The notes: a model not told the origin generated them from the sequence alone. A stretch of DNA of 64,000 nt from Paenibacillus flagellatus (GCF_003217775.1 NZ_QJVJ01000006.1:1-64000); one strand, 5' to 3'. Counted from the stretch's first letter, positions 15,058 through 23,580 are shown. Numbers and translations: made by a program.

Positions 15058-15807
15058 GTGGATTACGGATTAAACGGAAAAGCGGTATTGGTTACCGGCG
15101 GCTCGCGAGGGATCGGCAAGGCGGCCGCCCGGCTATTCGCCTCGGAAGGCGCCCGCGTATTCATCACATACGCGAGCGGCCGGGAACGGGCCGAAATGCT
15201 CGTCGACGAGATCGGCCGGGCCGGCGGCGCCTGCCGGGCGCTTCGGATGTCGCTTGACGACCCGCAAAGCATAACCGACGCCATGGAACGAGTGGAACGC
15301 GAAGCGAACCGGCTCGACGTGCTTGTCAACAACGCCGTCTATTGGGGAGAAGAAGCGCCCATTGAGGATAGCACGGACGCATCGTGGTTTTCCGTGATCG
15401 ACCAAACCGTCAAAGGAACGTACTTGGTCACGAAAGCGGCGGTCCCGCTTATGAAAAGGGGCGGTTGGGGGCGAATCGTCCATCTGTCCTCCAGCCTCGT
15501 CCGGGAAGGCAAACCCGACGCGAGCGCGAATATCGCGGGGAAAGCGGCGCTGCACGGGCTTAGCCGGTCGTTGGCGGCGGAGTTGGCCCCCAGCGGGATT
15601 TACTCCAACGTCGTCATTCCCGAGCTGACGCTGTCCGAATGGGTCGCGAACGCGTTTCCGCCCGACGTGCTGGAGCAGTACGCCCGCTCGTTTCCGACCC
15701 GAAGACTGGCCGAACCGGAGGACGTCGCCCACCTGATCGTCTACCTGTGTTCGACGGCCAATCGATTCGTCAATGGAGAAGAGATCCGCGTTACGGGCGG
15801 AAAATAA
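15058..15807 (+). CDS. SDR family oxidoreductase with altered active site
   Basis: A 249-residue Rossmann protein: NAD(P)-binding GGSRGIGKAAA at 14-24 and NNAVYW at about 92. In the catalytic region HLSSSLVREG ... SANIAGKAALHGL the Ser and Lys are present, but the Tyr of YxxxK is replaced by Asn. The C-terminal strand ends NGEEIRVTGGK, as in FabG-like enzymes. Without Tyr, normal dehydrogenase activity is doubtful. The start is GTG, about 10 bases after CGGAGCG. It follows the SnoaL-like gene. Confidence 0.82.
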   Translation: MDYGLNGKAVLVTGGSRGIGKAAARLFASEGARVFITYASGRERAEMLVDEIGRAGGACRALRMSLDDPQSITDAMERVEREANRLDVLVNNAVYWGEEAPIEDSTDASWFSVIDQTVKGTYLVTKAAVPLMKRGGWGRIVHLSSSLVREGKPDASANIAGKAALHGLSRSLAAELAPSGIYSNVVIPELTLSEWVANAFPPDVLEQYARSFPTRRLAEPEDVAHLIVYLCSTANRFVNGEEIRVTGGK

Positions 15808-15819
15808 AGGAGCGAGCGC

Positions 15820-15852
15820 AGCAGGCCGCCGTTTACGGGCAGCCTGCTTTTT
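15820..15852 (+). terminator. Terminator after SDR gene
   Basis: AGCAGGC and GCCTGCT form the stem, followed by TTTTTC, 13 bases after the stop codon. Confidence 0.75.
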
Positions 15853-15885
15853 CGCGTACGGATCATCGGGACGCCTCACCCTTTT

Positions 15886-15927
15886 TTTAAACGCAATTTA
15901 ACCTCCGCCCCGCTTTCGTTTTAACCT
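15886..15927 (+). promoter_or_regulatory. Phased TTTAA boxes upstream of ABC exporter
   Basis: TTTAA occurs at 15886 and 15897 (11 bases apart) and TTTAACCT recurs at 15897 and 15920 (23 apart, about two turns). A possible -10 element TAAGAT lies at 15936. The arrangement resembles OmpR-type regulator sites; no regulator gene adjoins. Confidence 0.4.
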
Positions 15928-15959
15928 TCGGACGGTAAGATGGTTCGTGAGGTGATCGT

Positions 15960-16874
15960 ATGAGCGAATATGTATTGCAAACCGATCGGTTGACGAAAAA
16001 ACTAGGCGGGAAAGCCGTCGTCGACAATGTGAATCTGCAAATCCGGCAAGGCGACATTTACGGCTTCCTGGGGCCGAACGGCGCGGGCAAGACGACGACG
16101 ATCCGGATGCTGCTCGGGCTGGCGAAGCCGACGCACGGCACCGTCCGCGTGTTCGGACAAGAGCTGCGCAAGCACCGGATATCGATTTTGCGCAAGGTGG
16201 GATCGCTGGTCGAGTACCCGTCGTATTACGGCCACTTGAACGCGTGCGAAAATTTGGAGGTCGTCCGCCGGCTGCTGGACGCGCCGCGCAGCCGCATCGA
16301 CGCCGTGCTGGACATCGTGCGGCTGACGAAGGAAGCGAAGCGGCCCGTCAAGGGCTATTCGCTCGGCATGAAGCAGCGGCTCGGGATCGCCACGGCGCTG
16401 CTCGGGCAGCCGGAGCTGCTCATTCTGGACGAGCCGACGAACGGACTCGACCCGGCGGGCATTCTCGAAATCCGCGAGCTGATCAAAAGCATGCCGGGCG
16501 AGCACGGCATTACGATTCTGGTATCGAGCCACCTGCTCTCGGAAATCGAACAGATGGCCACGCGCGTCGGCATTATTACGAAGGGGAAAATGATTTACGA
16601 GGATTCGATCGAAGCGCTCCGGCAGCGGTCGCAGTCGAAAATCCGGCTCTCCGTCAGCGAACCGGAGGAAGCGTGGAGGCTGCTGCTCGCCGGGGGCTAC
16701 CGGGCCGAATGGGACCGCAGCCGGCTGACGCTCGAGGGCGAGAACGACGAGGCCGTTGCGGCCGTCATCGCCAATCTCGTCCTGCGCGGCTTCTCCGTCT
16801 ATCGCGTCGAAGAGGAGCGCGGCTCGCTCGAGAGTATTTTCCTCGACATGACCGGCGGGGAGGGGAGCTTGTAA
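15960..16874 (+). CDS. ABC transporter ATP-binding protein, BcrA/lantibiotic-immunity type
   Basis: A 304-residue ATPase. Walker A GPNGAGKT at 38-45, signature YSLGMKQRLG at 133-142, Walker B LLILDEPTNGLDP at 153-165, and a C-terminal extension of about 85 residues typical of the BcrA/NatA/DrrA group. It drives an ABC-2-type exporter with the two permeases that follow. GAGGTGATCG precedes the ATG; the stop codon overlaps the next start (TAATG). Confidence 0.9.
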   Translation: MSEYVLQTDRLTKKLGGKAVVDNVNLQIRQGDIYGFLGPNGAGKTTTIRMLLGLAKPTHGTVRVFGQELRKHRISILRKVGSLVEYPSYYGHLNACENLEVVRRLLDAPRSRIDAVLDIVRLTKEAKRPVKGYSLGMKQRLGIATALLGQPELLILDEPTNGLDPAGILEIRELIKSMPGEHGITILVSSHLLSEIEQMATRVGIITKGKMIYEDSIEALRQRSQSKIRLSVSEPEEAWRLLLAGGYRAEWDRSRLTLEGENDEAVAAVIANLVLRGFSVYRVEEERGSLESIFLDMTGGEGSL

Positions 16875-17587
16875 TGCTGCGCGTCCTTTCCACCGAGTGG
16901 CTGAAAATACGCCGGAAAATGATCTGGTTTCTCATCGTGCTCGGGCCGGCGGGCGTCGTCGGTCTCCAAGCGGCCAACTACGGGCTCCGCTATGATTATT
17001 TGATGAAACGGTACGCGGCCGACCCATGGGGCAGCCTGATCGACAACGTCGCCCTGCTGACGGTGCCCACCTTGTTTATCGGGCTCGCCATTCTCGCCTC
17101 CATGACGGCGGGCATCGAGCACCAGACGAACGCATGGAAGCAGACGCTCGCCCTGCCGGTCAAAAAATCGCACGTCTTCCTCGCCAAATTCGCGCTGGCG
17201 ATGCTGCTGCTGTTCGTGTCATGCAGCGTGCTGGCCGTCGGTACCGTTCTGCTGGGCGCGACGCTCGGCTTCAATCCGGCGGATGCGCCTTACGGGCTGC
17301 TGCTGGAGCGGTCGTTTTACCCGTACTTGGCGGTCATGCCGTTCATCGCGCTGCAAACGTGGCTTTCGGTGACGATGAACAATCAGGCCGTCCCGCTCAC
17401 CGTCGGTATCGTGGGCACCGTTTTTTCCATGTTCGCGAGCCGATTCGAGGACTGGATGCCTTACAAATGGGCGTATTTGCAAAATGCGGCCGACAATCCG
17501 CTCTATTCCGTCCTCCCGGGCGTCGCGCTCGGCTTGGTCGTCATCGGCGTCGGCTTGCTCGAATTCGTCCGGAAGGATGTGAAATAA
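16874..17587 (+). CDS. ABC-2 type permease, lantibiotic immunity-like (first)
   Basis: A 237-residue membrane protein starting MLRVLSTEWLKIRRKMIWFL. Six hydrophobic segments, with the cytoplasmic start STEWLKIRRK and the HQTNAWKQTLALPVKKSHVFLAK stretch typical of ABC-2_lan permeases (SpaE/BcrB-like). The start is fixed by the one-base overlap with the ATPase stop. It pairs with the next permease to export a peptide or lipid-like compound. Confidence 0.88.
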   Translation: MLRVLSTEWLKIRRKMIWFLIVLGPAGVVGLQAANYGLRYDYLMKRYAADPWGSLIDNVALLTVPTLFIGLAILASMTAGIEHQTNAWKQTLALPVKKSHVFLAKFALAMLLLFVSCSVLAVGTVLLGATLGFNPADAPYGLLLERSFYPYLAVMPFIALQTWLSVTMNNQAVPLTVGIVGTVFSMFASRFEDWMPYKWAYLQNAADNPLYSVLPGVALGLVVIGVGLLEFVRKDVK

Positions 17588-18316
17588 ATGATCGCCATGT
17601 TCCGTTCCGAATGGATCAAGCTGCGAAAAACGGTCATTTGGCTGCTTGCCGGCGTCAGTCCGCTCATCGCCGCCGGCATCGTCTTCCTCGAACCCGGCGA
17701 AGGCATGGATTCGCCGTGGCTGCCCGCGCTCGGCATTATGTCGGTTTTGCACGCGATGCTGTTCCTGCCGCTGCTGACGGGCGTATTCGCCGCTCTTCTT
17801 TGCCGGCACGAGCATATCGGGGGCGGATGGAAGCAGCTGCTGGCGCTTCCCGTTTCCCGGCTGCAGGTTTACGTCATCAAATTCGTTTACGTCATGCTGC
17901 TCGTCGCCTTCACGCAGCTGCTTTTCGTTATCGTGCTGCTGCTGATCGGCACGGCGCTCGGCTTCTCCGCTCCGATTCCGTGGAGCGAGATCGCGCGTTC
18001 CGTCGCCGGCGGCTGGGTCGCCTGTCTGCCGCTCGCCGCGCTGCAGCTGGCCGTCTCGACGGCGTGGCCGAGCTTCGCGGCGCCGCTTGCGGTCAACGTC
18101 ATTTTCACGATTCCGAACATTCTGATTACGAACTCCGCCGAGTACGGCCCCTATTATCCATGGGCGCAGCCGATGCTCGCGATGATTCCGCGAGGCGGGG
18201 AGATGAGCTTCGGCGCGTTCAACGTCACGCCCGAGACGCTGTTCCTCGTCATTCTGGGCAGCTTCGTCCTGTTCGGCGTTTCCGGCTACGTCTACTTCGC
18301 GAGAAAAGCGATTTGA
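17588..18316 (+). CDS. ABC-2 type permease, lantibiotic immunity-like (second)
   Basis: A 242-residue membrane protein paralogous to the preceding gene (MFRSEWIKLRKTVIWLLAG; GGGWKQLLALPVSRLQVYVIKF), again with about six helices. Its ATG directly follows the TAA of the first permease. The three genes look like a self-protection or bacitracin/lantibiotic resistance exporter of the BcrAB or LanFEG type. No cognate two-component system lies next to it. Confidence 0.88.
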   Translation: MIAMFRSEWIKLRKTVIWLLAGVSPLIAAGIVFLEPGEGMDSPWLPALGIMSVLHAMLFLPLLTGVFAALLCRHEHIGGGWKQLLALPVSRLQVYVIKFVYVMLLVAFTQLLFVIVLLLIGTALGFSAPIPWSEIARSVAGGWVACLPLAALQLAVSTAWPSFAAPLAVNVIFTIPNILITNSAEYGPYYPWAQPMLAMIPRGGEMSFGAFNVTPETLFLVILGSFVLFGVSGYVYFARKAI

Positions 18317-18415
18317 GCATCGGGTTGAAAGGATAAACGTACGTCCAGGCGGGACGAACAAGCGGGCGAGCGCCGTGGTGACGGCCTCGGAAAGCCGGTG
18401 CGGCGATCGATAAGG

Positions 18416-19702
18416 CTATAATCGGTCTCGATACTCCGACGGATCGAGTCCCGTACACGCATGGAACAGGAGGCGGAACTGCGATCGGCTCGCATAGCCG
18501 ACCTGGCGGGCGATCCCTTCCATGTCGCATCCCGTCTCCCGGAGAAGCGACTTCGCCTTCTCCATCCGGTAATCGGTCAAGTAATCGAAAAGCTTGCGCC
18601 CGGTTTTGTTTTGGAAAATGCCGTTCGCGTGGCTCAAGCTCAACGATACGCCGTCGGCGATTTCCCGAAGCGTGATCGGCTCCGTGTACCGGTTCATGAC
18701 GATCCGCTTGATGTCCTTTACGGCTTGACCGTCAAGCGGCCTCCGCTCGTCGAGCAGCTGGGTGCGGGCCAGCGACGCCATCCGCTCGATCGCCGGGCGA
18801 ACGTCCGTCGGACCGGCCTCCGCGTCCAGCTTGTTCCATAGGCTGAGGAACAGAAGGGTCAGGCCGTTCAACGATACGCCGGCTTCGGCGTACAACGTCT
18901 GCAGCGCGTTCGACAGCAGCAGCAGAAGCCGTTTCGCCTCGCGGTTCTCAAGCGGCCCGCTTCCTTCCCCGTACCGGCCGAACAGCGTTCGGACGTCCGG
19001 CGCCGTCTCGGCGAACAGCAGCTCGCGGATGCGCCGCGTCAGCGCGTCGACGTCCGCCGCATCGCTCGGGACGTCCCGCTCGTCTTCGCCGATGTCGTCG
19101 TGGAACACGAAGCGCGGCGTCCGGTCGCTGTACCTGCCCGCTTCCAGCGCCCGCGCCGCCTGGGCGTACAGCTTCGGCAAATCGGCGAGCACGCCCGGCG
19201 AGCTGACGCCGACCGACACCGGCAGGCCCGGCGGGTCGTTCGTCCGCTCCACAGCCTCCAGCGCCGCTTCGAGCGCCTCCCTATCGCCTTGAACGATGTC
19301 CCGCCCGCAGCCGACGATAACGGCCACCTGATCGTCCGACACCGGTACCGGTCGAATGAAGAGCCCCGGCAGCTGCGCGGACTCCGTGAGCCGCTCCTCC
19401 ATACGGTGCATGACACGGATACAATCCGGGACGTCCGCCTCCCCGTCCGTGCCGCCGGACGTCTGCAGCAGCACGACCCGGTACGATCCGTCCACTGGCA
19501 GCTCCACTTCGAATAACGACGCGCGCCGGCGAAGCGTTTCCGCATCCGCCCGGCCGGTCGAGCCGAGCAGCAGCTCGCGAAGGAACCGCTCCCGGTGAAG
19601 CGGCAGCGAACGCTTGATTTGTTGGCGCAAACCGTCGCGCTCCCGCTCGGCGGCCCGCTCCCGCGCCGGCTTTTCCGCCGCCTTGTTAACCCGCTTGAAC
19701 AT
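18416..19702 (-). CDS. AraC-type HTH regulator (YesN-like) lacking a receiver domain
   Basis: A 428-residue protein. The C-terminal 100 residues are an AraC DNA-binding domain (ITLREIADGVSLSLSHANGI, then IARQVGYASRSQFRLLFHA). The middle resembles the linker/GGDEF-like region of Paenibacillus YesN response regulators, including the LPLHRERFLRELLLG stretch. The expected 120-residue receiver with its phospho-Asp is absent, and no receiver-like sequence is seen in frame upstream. CGGAG lies ten bases before the ATG. It could be a natural short form or a truncated gene. Confidence 0.78.
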   Translation of the reverse strand: MFKRVNKAAEKPARERAAERERDGLRQQIKRSLPLHRERFLRELLLGSTGRADAETLRRRASLFEVELPVDGSYRVVLLQTSGGTDGEADVPDCIRVMHRMEERLTESAQLPGLFIRPVPVSDDQVAVIVGCGRDIVQGDREALEAALEAVERTNDPPGLPVSVGVSSPGVLADLPKLYAQAARALEAGRYSDRTPRFVFHDDIGEDERDVPSDAADVDALTRRIRELLFAETAPDVRTLFGRYGEGSGPLENREAKRLLLLLSNALQTLYAEAGVSLNGLTLLFLSLWNKLDAEAGPTDVRPAIERMASLARTQLLDERRPLDGQAVKDIKRIVMNRYTEPITLREIADGVSLSLSHANGIFQNKTGRKLFDYLTDYRMEKAKSLLRETGCDMEGIARQVGYASRSQFRLLFHACTGLDPSEYRDRL

Positions 19703-19849
19703 CGAACCACTCCGTCCCGTTTTCCCGCTTGCCGCCCCTCCAACATCCGTTCCGAAAAGGCAAACGTTCCCATGTAAACGATTCTACATCCAGTCTCTGA
19801 TTCCTCCGACTTTCACCCGGCAATACGATGAGCTTCCGGGCTGTAAAGC

Positions 19850-19889
19850 AAAAAAACGCTTTCCCCGTCGTCCGCCGACGGAAAAAGCG
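19850..19889 (-). terminator. Terminator after MarR gene
   Basis: On the minus strand CGCTTTTTCCGTCG pairs with CGACGGGGAAAGCG, followed by seven Ts. It separates the MarR gene from the AraC-type gene. The remaining 19703-19849 stretch contains TGTAAACGATTCTACA (19773), a loose palindrome of unknown role. Confidence 0.85.
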
Positions 19890-19918
19890 ATTTCGTCCCC
19901 ACCGTATCGTATCGCCGT

Positions 19919-20344
19919 TCATTCGCTCCCCATCTTCTCGAGGATGCGGATCAGCTCGTCCACCTCTTCGGGCTCGAGCCGGTCGAAGTATCGGCCGACG
20001 ATTTCCTTGCGCTTCTGCTCCAGCTGCTTCAGCACCTCTTGGCCTTGGCTCGTCAGCTGGACGAGCACGACGCGCCGGTCCTTCGCGTCATGCTCCCGGG
20101 CGACGAAGCCTTGCGCGACGAGCCGATCGATCATGACCGTTATCGCGCTCGGCTTCACCTCCATCTGGTCGGCGAGCGCCGTCACCTTGCTCGGCCCTTT
20201 CTCCCGGATCATGTACAGCATATAAAACTGGGGACCGGTCAAGCCGAATTTCAAATGCTGAAAAAATTCGGTCGACAGCTTCCGTTTCAGAAATTCGATC
20301 GCGGCATGGAATCGTTCGACGTTCCCCCCTTTATCGGCACCCAA
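19919..20344 (-). CDS. MarR family transcriptional regulator
   Basis: A 141-residue winged-helix protein: GPSKVTALADQMEVKPSAIT for the DNA-reading helices, DAKDRRVVLVQLTSQG for the wing, and an acidic C-terminal helix. The TTG at 20344 is preferred to the upstream TTG at 20377 because GGGGGTGA sits six bases before it. It stands alone behind its own terminator; targets are unknown. Confidence 0.82.
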   Translation of the reverse strand: MGADKGGNVERFHAAIEFLKRKLSTEFFQHLKFGLTGPQFYMLYMIREKGPSKVTALADQMEVKPSAITVMIDRLVAQGFVAREHDAKDRRVVLVQLTSQGQEVLKQLEQKRKEIVGRYFDRLEPEEVDELIRILEKMGSE

Positions 20345-20445
20345 GCTTTCACCCCCGAATCGTTTATCGTCTCGCAACGATACCGTTACTATTTAACATA
20401 CCGGAGATTGTATGCGCATCGTCCGGTTTTGTCAATTGGAACGCC

Positions 20446-20488
20446 AAAAAGACCGTACGCGGCTCGCGATCGGGTCCGTTACGGTCTT
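20446..20488 (-). terminator. Terminator after pentapeptide-repeat gene
   Basis: On the minus strand AAGACCGTA pairs with TACGGTCTT, followed by further Ts. Confidence 0.75.
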
Positions 20489-20502
20489 AAGGGCCACGCC
20501 GG

Positions 20503-21366
20503 CTACCAGTGCGCCGGCCGTTCGAGCGACGGCGGCAGCTTCGTGGCGGCGCTCCCCTTCGCTGCGTTGAGCTGGGGCTGGGTGAGGAACAGCGCTTCGG
20601 TCAAGTCGGCGCCGCTCAAGTCCGCATCGCGAAAATCGGCTCCGATCAGGTCGGCCGATCGCAGGTCGGCTCCGCGCAAATCGGCGGCGATCAGGTACGC
20701 CCCGCGCAGGTTGGCGCATCGCAGATCGGCTCCGCGCAGCTTGGCGCCGATCAGGTCGGCTCCCCGGCCGAATGCCTTGCGGGGACCTTTCGCGCGAAAG
20801 CGTCTTAAGGCGTCCTCGCGCACGAGCTCGCTCGACTTCAGCAGCAGCTCGTTAATCCCGGCCCGGTGCGCGGCGACGTCCAGCTTCAAGAGCGCGTCCG
20901 GCTCGAGGCCGGCGAGCCGCTCGGTTTCGGCGATCGCCGCGCGAAGCTCGCCGTGCAGAGGGCGGGCCGGCGGCCGCTCCAGCGCTTCGGTCACGTACGC
21001 GAGCAGCTCGTGCAGCTGGCGTACGACCGGGAATACGTCGAACATCGTTTTCGCGAGGTCCGGGTGGCGGCGCCAATCCCGGCCGCCGAAGGTCGATTGC
21101 GACACGCGCTGCCCCGCGCCGAAGCAGTCGTATACGGTACATCCGCGAAACCCGCGCTGCCGCAGGCTGTCGTGCACGCCGCAGCGGAAGTCCGCCTGCA
21201 GGTTTCGGCACGGCTGCCCGGCTTCCTTGTCAGCGGCGAAATCCGCCGAGTCGGCGAAGGGCAGCGCCACGCAGCACAAGCCGAAGCAGCGTTCGCAGTC
21301 CCCCTGCAGGCGGTGGCGTTCTTCGCCCGGAGCGGATCGCGTAACGTTTTCGTATTGATTTTCCAT
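20503..21366 (-). CDS. Cysteine-rich pentapeptide-repeat protein
   Basis: A 287-residue protein. The N-terminal 85 residues hold a conserved Cys set (CERCFGLCC, PCRNL, FRCGVH, GCTVYDCFGAGQ), which may bind a metal. The middle is helical. Residues about 205-265 hold roughly a dozen A(D/N)LxG-type pentapeptide repeats forming a short right-handed quadrilateral helix. Similar proteins occur in actinomycetes; the function is unknown. The ATG at 21366 is preferred because AAGGAG lies 11 bases upstream, against a longer frame with no ribosome site. It may be co-transcribed with the hydrolase gene upstream. Confidence 0.8.
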   Translation of the reverse strand: MENQYENVTRSAPGEERHRLQGDCERCFGLCCVALPFADSADFAADKEAGQPCRNLQADFRCGVHDSLRQRGFRGCTVYDCFGAGQRVSQSTFGGRDWRRHPDLAKTMFDVFPVVRQLHELLAYVTEALERPPARPLHGELRAAIAETERLAGLEPDALLKLDVAAHRAGINELLLKSSELVREDALRRFRAKGPRKAFGRGADLIGAKLRGADLRCANLRGAYLIAADLRGADLRSADLIGADFRDADLSGADLTEALFLTQPQLNAAKGSAATKLPPSLERPAHW

Positions 21367-21450
21367 CGGGACGGTTAGCTCCTTGCCTTGGATCGAATGT
21401 TGTGCAGCCATGCGGCAATTCTTTTATGGTAGTCCCGATTGCCGCCGCCG

Positions 21451-22317
21451 TCAATCCTTTGCCGGAACTTCGCCGGTCATTCGGACCGGGTTCTCGTCTT
21501 TGCCTCCGCTTTGCCGCTCCTTCGCCGCAGCCGCCCATTCGAATATCGAATCGAGCACGCGGTCGTCCTCTTCGCGGGGAAAGACGTGTCCCCTGCCTTC
21601 ATAAAGATGCATCGTATACGGCTTGTCCGCCGCTTCCAGCGCTTTCGCCAGCCGGTGCGCATGCTCGACGCCGACGTGCTCGTCGACCGACCCGTGCACG
21701 ATGAGAACGGGCGAGCGGATATGCTCCGCCCAGCATACCGGCGAGCGGGTTTCGTACCGGTCGCGGTCTTTTTTCGGGTGGCCGACGACCCGCTTCAGCA
21801 TTCGCCGCAGATCGATCCGCTCCTCGTACGTCAGCAGCAGGTCGCTTACGCCGCCCCAGACGACGACGGGGCCGACGCCCTCGCACTCTTTCGCCGCGAG
21901 CAGCGCCATCAGCGCCCCGCGGGAAAATCCGATCAGCATGACCGGATCGGGCTTCGTTCCGGGCAAGCCGCGCAGCAGCCGGATGCCGTTATACAGATCG
22001 TGGCGGTCTTCGCCGCCGAAGTCCTCCCGCCCTTCGCCGCCGTCGTTGCCCCGATAGAACGGGGCGAATACCGCATAGCCGCGGCGGGCGAGCGTAACGA
22101 TCCGGGCGACCCGCACCATGCCGACGTTGCGGATGCCGCCCCGGCAATAGACGAGCCCCGGGAGCGGCTGTTCGGACTCGGGCGCCGCCCAGTACCCTTT
22201 CACCCGCAGCCCTTGGCTATAATAAGTGACTTTCGCCAGCCGGATGCCGGGCGCCGGATCGGGAAGCGGTTCGATGTGCTCGACCGCGCCGTCCGCCCGT
22301 TCGGTATTCGTCTCCAT
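21451..22317 (-). CDS. Alpha/beta hydrolase, S9/dienelactone-hydrolase-like
   Basis: A 288-residue cytoplasmic serine hydrolase. Nucleophile elbow GFSRGALMAL, acid in VHGSVDEHVG and base in GRGHVFP form the triad; the opening LRVKGYWAAPESEQPLPGLV resembles peptidase S9-like esterases. It is an esterase or peptidase of unknown substrate. The ATG at 22317 has AAGGAGGG eight bases upstream; a longer frame to 22563 reads antisense through the divergent gene's promoter and is not used. Confidence 0.85.
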   Translation of the reverse strand: METNTERADGAVEHIEPLPDPAPGIRLAKVTYYSQGLRVKGYWAAPESEQPLPGLVYCRGGIRNVGMVRVARIVTLARRGYAVFAPFYRGNDGGEGREDFGGEDRHDLYNGIRLLRGLPGTKPDPVMLIGFSRGALMALLAAKECEGVGPVVVWGGVSDLLLTYEERIDLRRMLKRVVGHPKKDRDRYETRSPVCWAEHIRSPVLIVHGSVDEHVGVEHAHRLAKALEAADKPYTMHLYEGRGHVFPREEDDRVLDSIFEWAAAAKERQSGGKDENPVRMTGEVPAKD

Positions 22318-22431
22318 CCGCGAAGCGCCCTCCTTCATCCGCGATGATGCATTATGCTCCCCATCATACCCGATCCGATGCGGCGATTTCAATTTCGCGT
22401 CGGCGGCGACCGCCGACACTGCCGCCGCGCT

Positions 22432-22460
22432 TTGACACCTCGGGCGGCTTTCGGTAGACT
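22432..22460 (+). promoter_or_regulatory. Sigma-A-like promoter for DUF2573 gene
   Basis: TTGACA (22432-22437), 17-base spacer, TAGACT (22455-22460), 36 bases before the ATG of the small gene. Confidence 0.7.
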
Positions 22461-22495
22461 GGAGAAAAACGAACGACGGAAGGCGGTGCCCTGGC

Positions 22496-22771
22496 ATGAA
22501 TCCCGTATTCGACCGCGAATTCGAAGCGCTGGTGGAAACGTTCGCCGAGCGGCTGACCGGCAAAACGACGCCGGATACGATCGAGAACGTGAAAAAATGG
22601 GCGATTTACAGCCATATCCACAAAACGATGCCCGCGCTGGCCAACCATTGGAACCAAAGCCATCCGGAAGCGAAAGCCGAGGTGCGCAGGCTGTTCGAGC
22701 ACATTCGCGCCTTGAACGAATCGGTGCGGGCGGAGCGCGCCGAACGGAGCGAAACGTCCTCCCCCGAATAA
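22496..22771 (+). CDS. DUF2573 (YusU-like) small protein
   Basis: A 91-residue soluble protein: DREFEALVETFAERLTG, VKKWAIYSHIHKTMPALANHWN and a charged C-terminal tail. The WA-x-YSHI-x-K-x-MP-x-L-x-x-HWN pattern recalls Bacillus YusU (DUF2573), whose function is unknown. It has its own promoter. Confidence 0.72.
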   Translation: MNPVFDREFEALVETFAERLTGKTTPDTIENVKKWAIYSHIHKTMPALANHWNQSHPEAKAEVRRLFEHIRALNESVRAERAERSETSSPE

Positions 22772-22805
22772 TTCCGGCACTCCCGATTCAAACTAGGGAT
22801 GAAAC

Positions 22806-22825
22806 AAAAGGGGACAGTCCCTTTT
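22806..22825. repeat. AAAAGGGGACAGTCCCTTTT palindrome
   Basis: A near-perfect inverted repeat between the DUF2573 and YkuS genes. It can act as a weak terminator or processing hairpin. The same palindrome type is found scattered in many bacterial genomes. Confidence 0.7.
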
Positions 22826-22863
22826 CGTTCCTGGTATGCATGAAACGGGAGGTGAACGATTCC

Positions 22864-23103
22864 ATGGCTACAATCGCGGTGGAAAACAGCTTGTCCAACG
22901 TCAAGCAAGCGCTGGAGCAAAACGGCTATCAAGTCGTATCGATGGACGACGGCAGCTTGCAGTCTTGCGATTGCTGCGTCATTTCCGGGCAAGACAAAAA
23001 CGTGCTCGGCATAACCGAGACCGTAACGCAAGCGTCCGTCATCAACGCCGAAGGCTTGACCGTGGACGAAGTGGTGCAGCAAGTGAACCGTTGCGTGCAG
23101 TAA
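22864..23103 (+). CDS. YkuS family (UPF0180) protein
   Basis: A 79-residue protein beginning MATIAVENSLSNVKQALEQN, with a Cys cluster (SCDCCVISG) and the helix EGLTVDEVVQQVNR. Length and start match the UPF0180/YkuS family of Firmicutes, of unknown function. GGGAGGTGA lies nine bases before the ATG. Much longer upstream frames through this start are not supported. Confidence 0.85.
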   Translation: MATIAVENSLSNVKQALEQNGYQVVSMDDGSLQSCDCCVISGQDKNVLGITETVTQASVINAEGLTVDEVVQQVNRCVQ

Positions 23104-23146
23104 AAACCGAGAGCGCGTCCGCCGTCGTGCGGACGGAGCGTGAACG

Positions 23147-23176
23147 CGAAAGAGTCCCTGCGAGGGGACTCTTTCG
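23147..23176 (+). terminator. Strong hairpin after YkuS gene
   Basis: CGAAAGAGTCCC pairs perfectly with GGGACTCTTTCG. A second smaller hairpin (GTCCGC/GCGGAC) lies just before it at about 23117-23134. The T-tract is inside the stem rather than after it. Confidence 0.65.
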
Positions 23177-23225
23177 GCATATCTGCGCTCGGCTCGCCAT
23201 GGCGAGCGAGTCGGGCGCCCGGCCG

Positions 23226-23415
23226 AAATAAGGTACGTTCGTACCTTATTTCCCCCACGCTCGCGAGTAAACTGCCGAATAAGGTACAAATGTACCTTAT
23301 TCGCAGCTCCGTACGAGCGAATCGGCCGCCTACGGCCGAAATAAGGTACGTTCGCACCTTATTTCCCCCACACCCGCGCGAAAATGACCGAATAAGGTAC
23401 AGAGGTACCTTATTC
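23226..23415. repeat. Array of four AATAAGGTAC palindromes in two 113-bp units
   Basis: Four inverted repeats with 11-12-bp arms: 23226-23251 (AAATAAGGTAC arms, loop GTTC), 23277-23302 (GAATAAGGTACA arms), 23339-23364 (AAATAAGGT arms) and 23390-23415 (GAATAAGGTAC arms, loop AGAG). Types alternate, and equivalents are exactly 113 bases apart, so the unit is duplicated; a decayed third flank (GAGCGAGTCGGGCGCCCGGCC) precedes it. No gene is seen between 23177 and 23580. Confidence 0.9.
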
Positions 23416-23580
23416 GCGGCTCCGGCCGAGCGAATCGGGCGCCTACGGCCCGCGCGCCGATGCGAATCCGGCTCCGGTCGCGGCTTCTCTCCAAGCCCGC
23501 CCCCCACCTTCCACGTTTCGAATCGTTCTTTTTCGAACATACTGCGGATAACGAAACCAACGCGACCGGAGGATATCCGC

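Noticed and set aside
23226..23415. CRISPR array
   Set aside because: Only four palindromes of two kinds, unequal intervals, repeated spacers and no cas genes.
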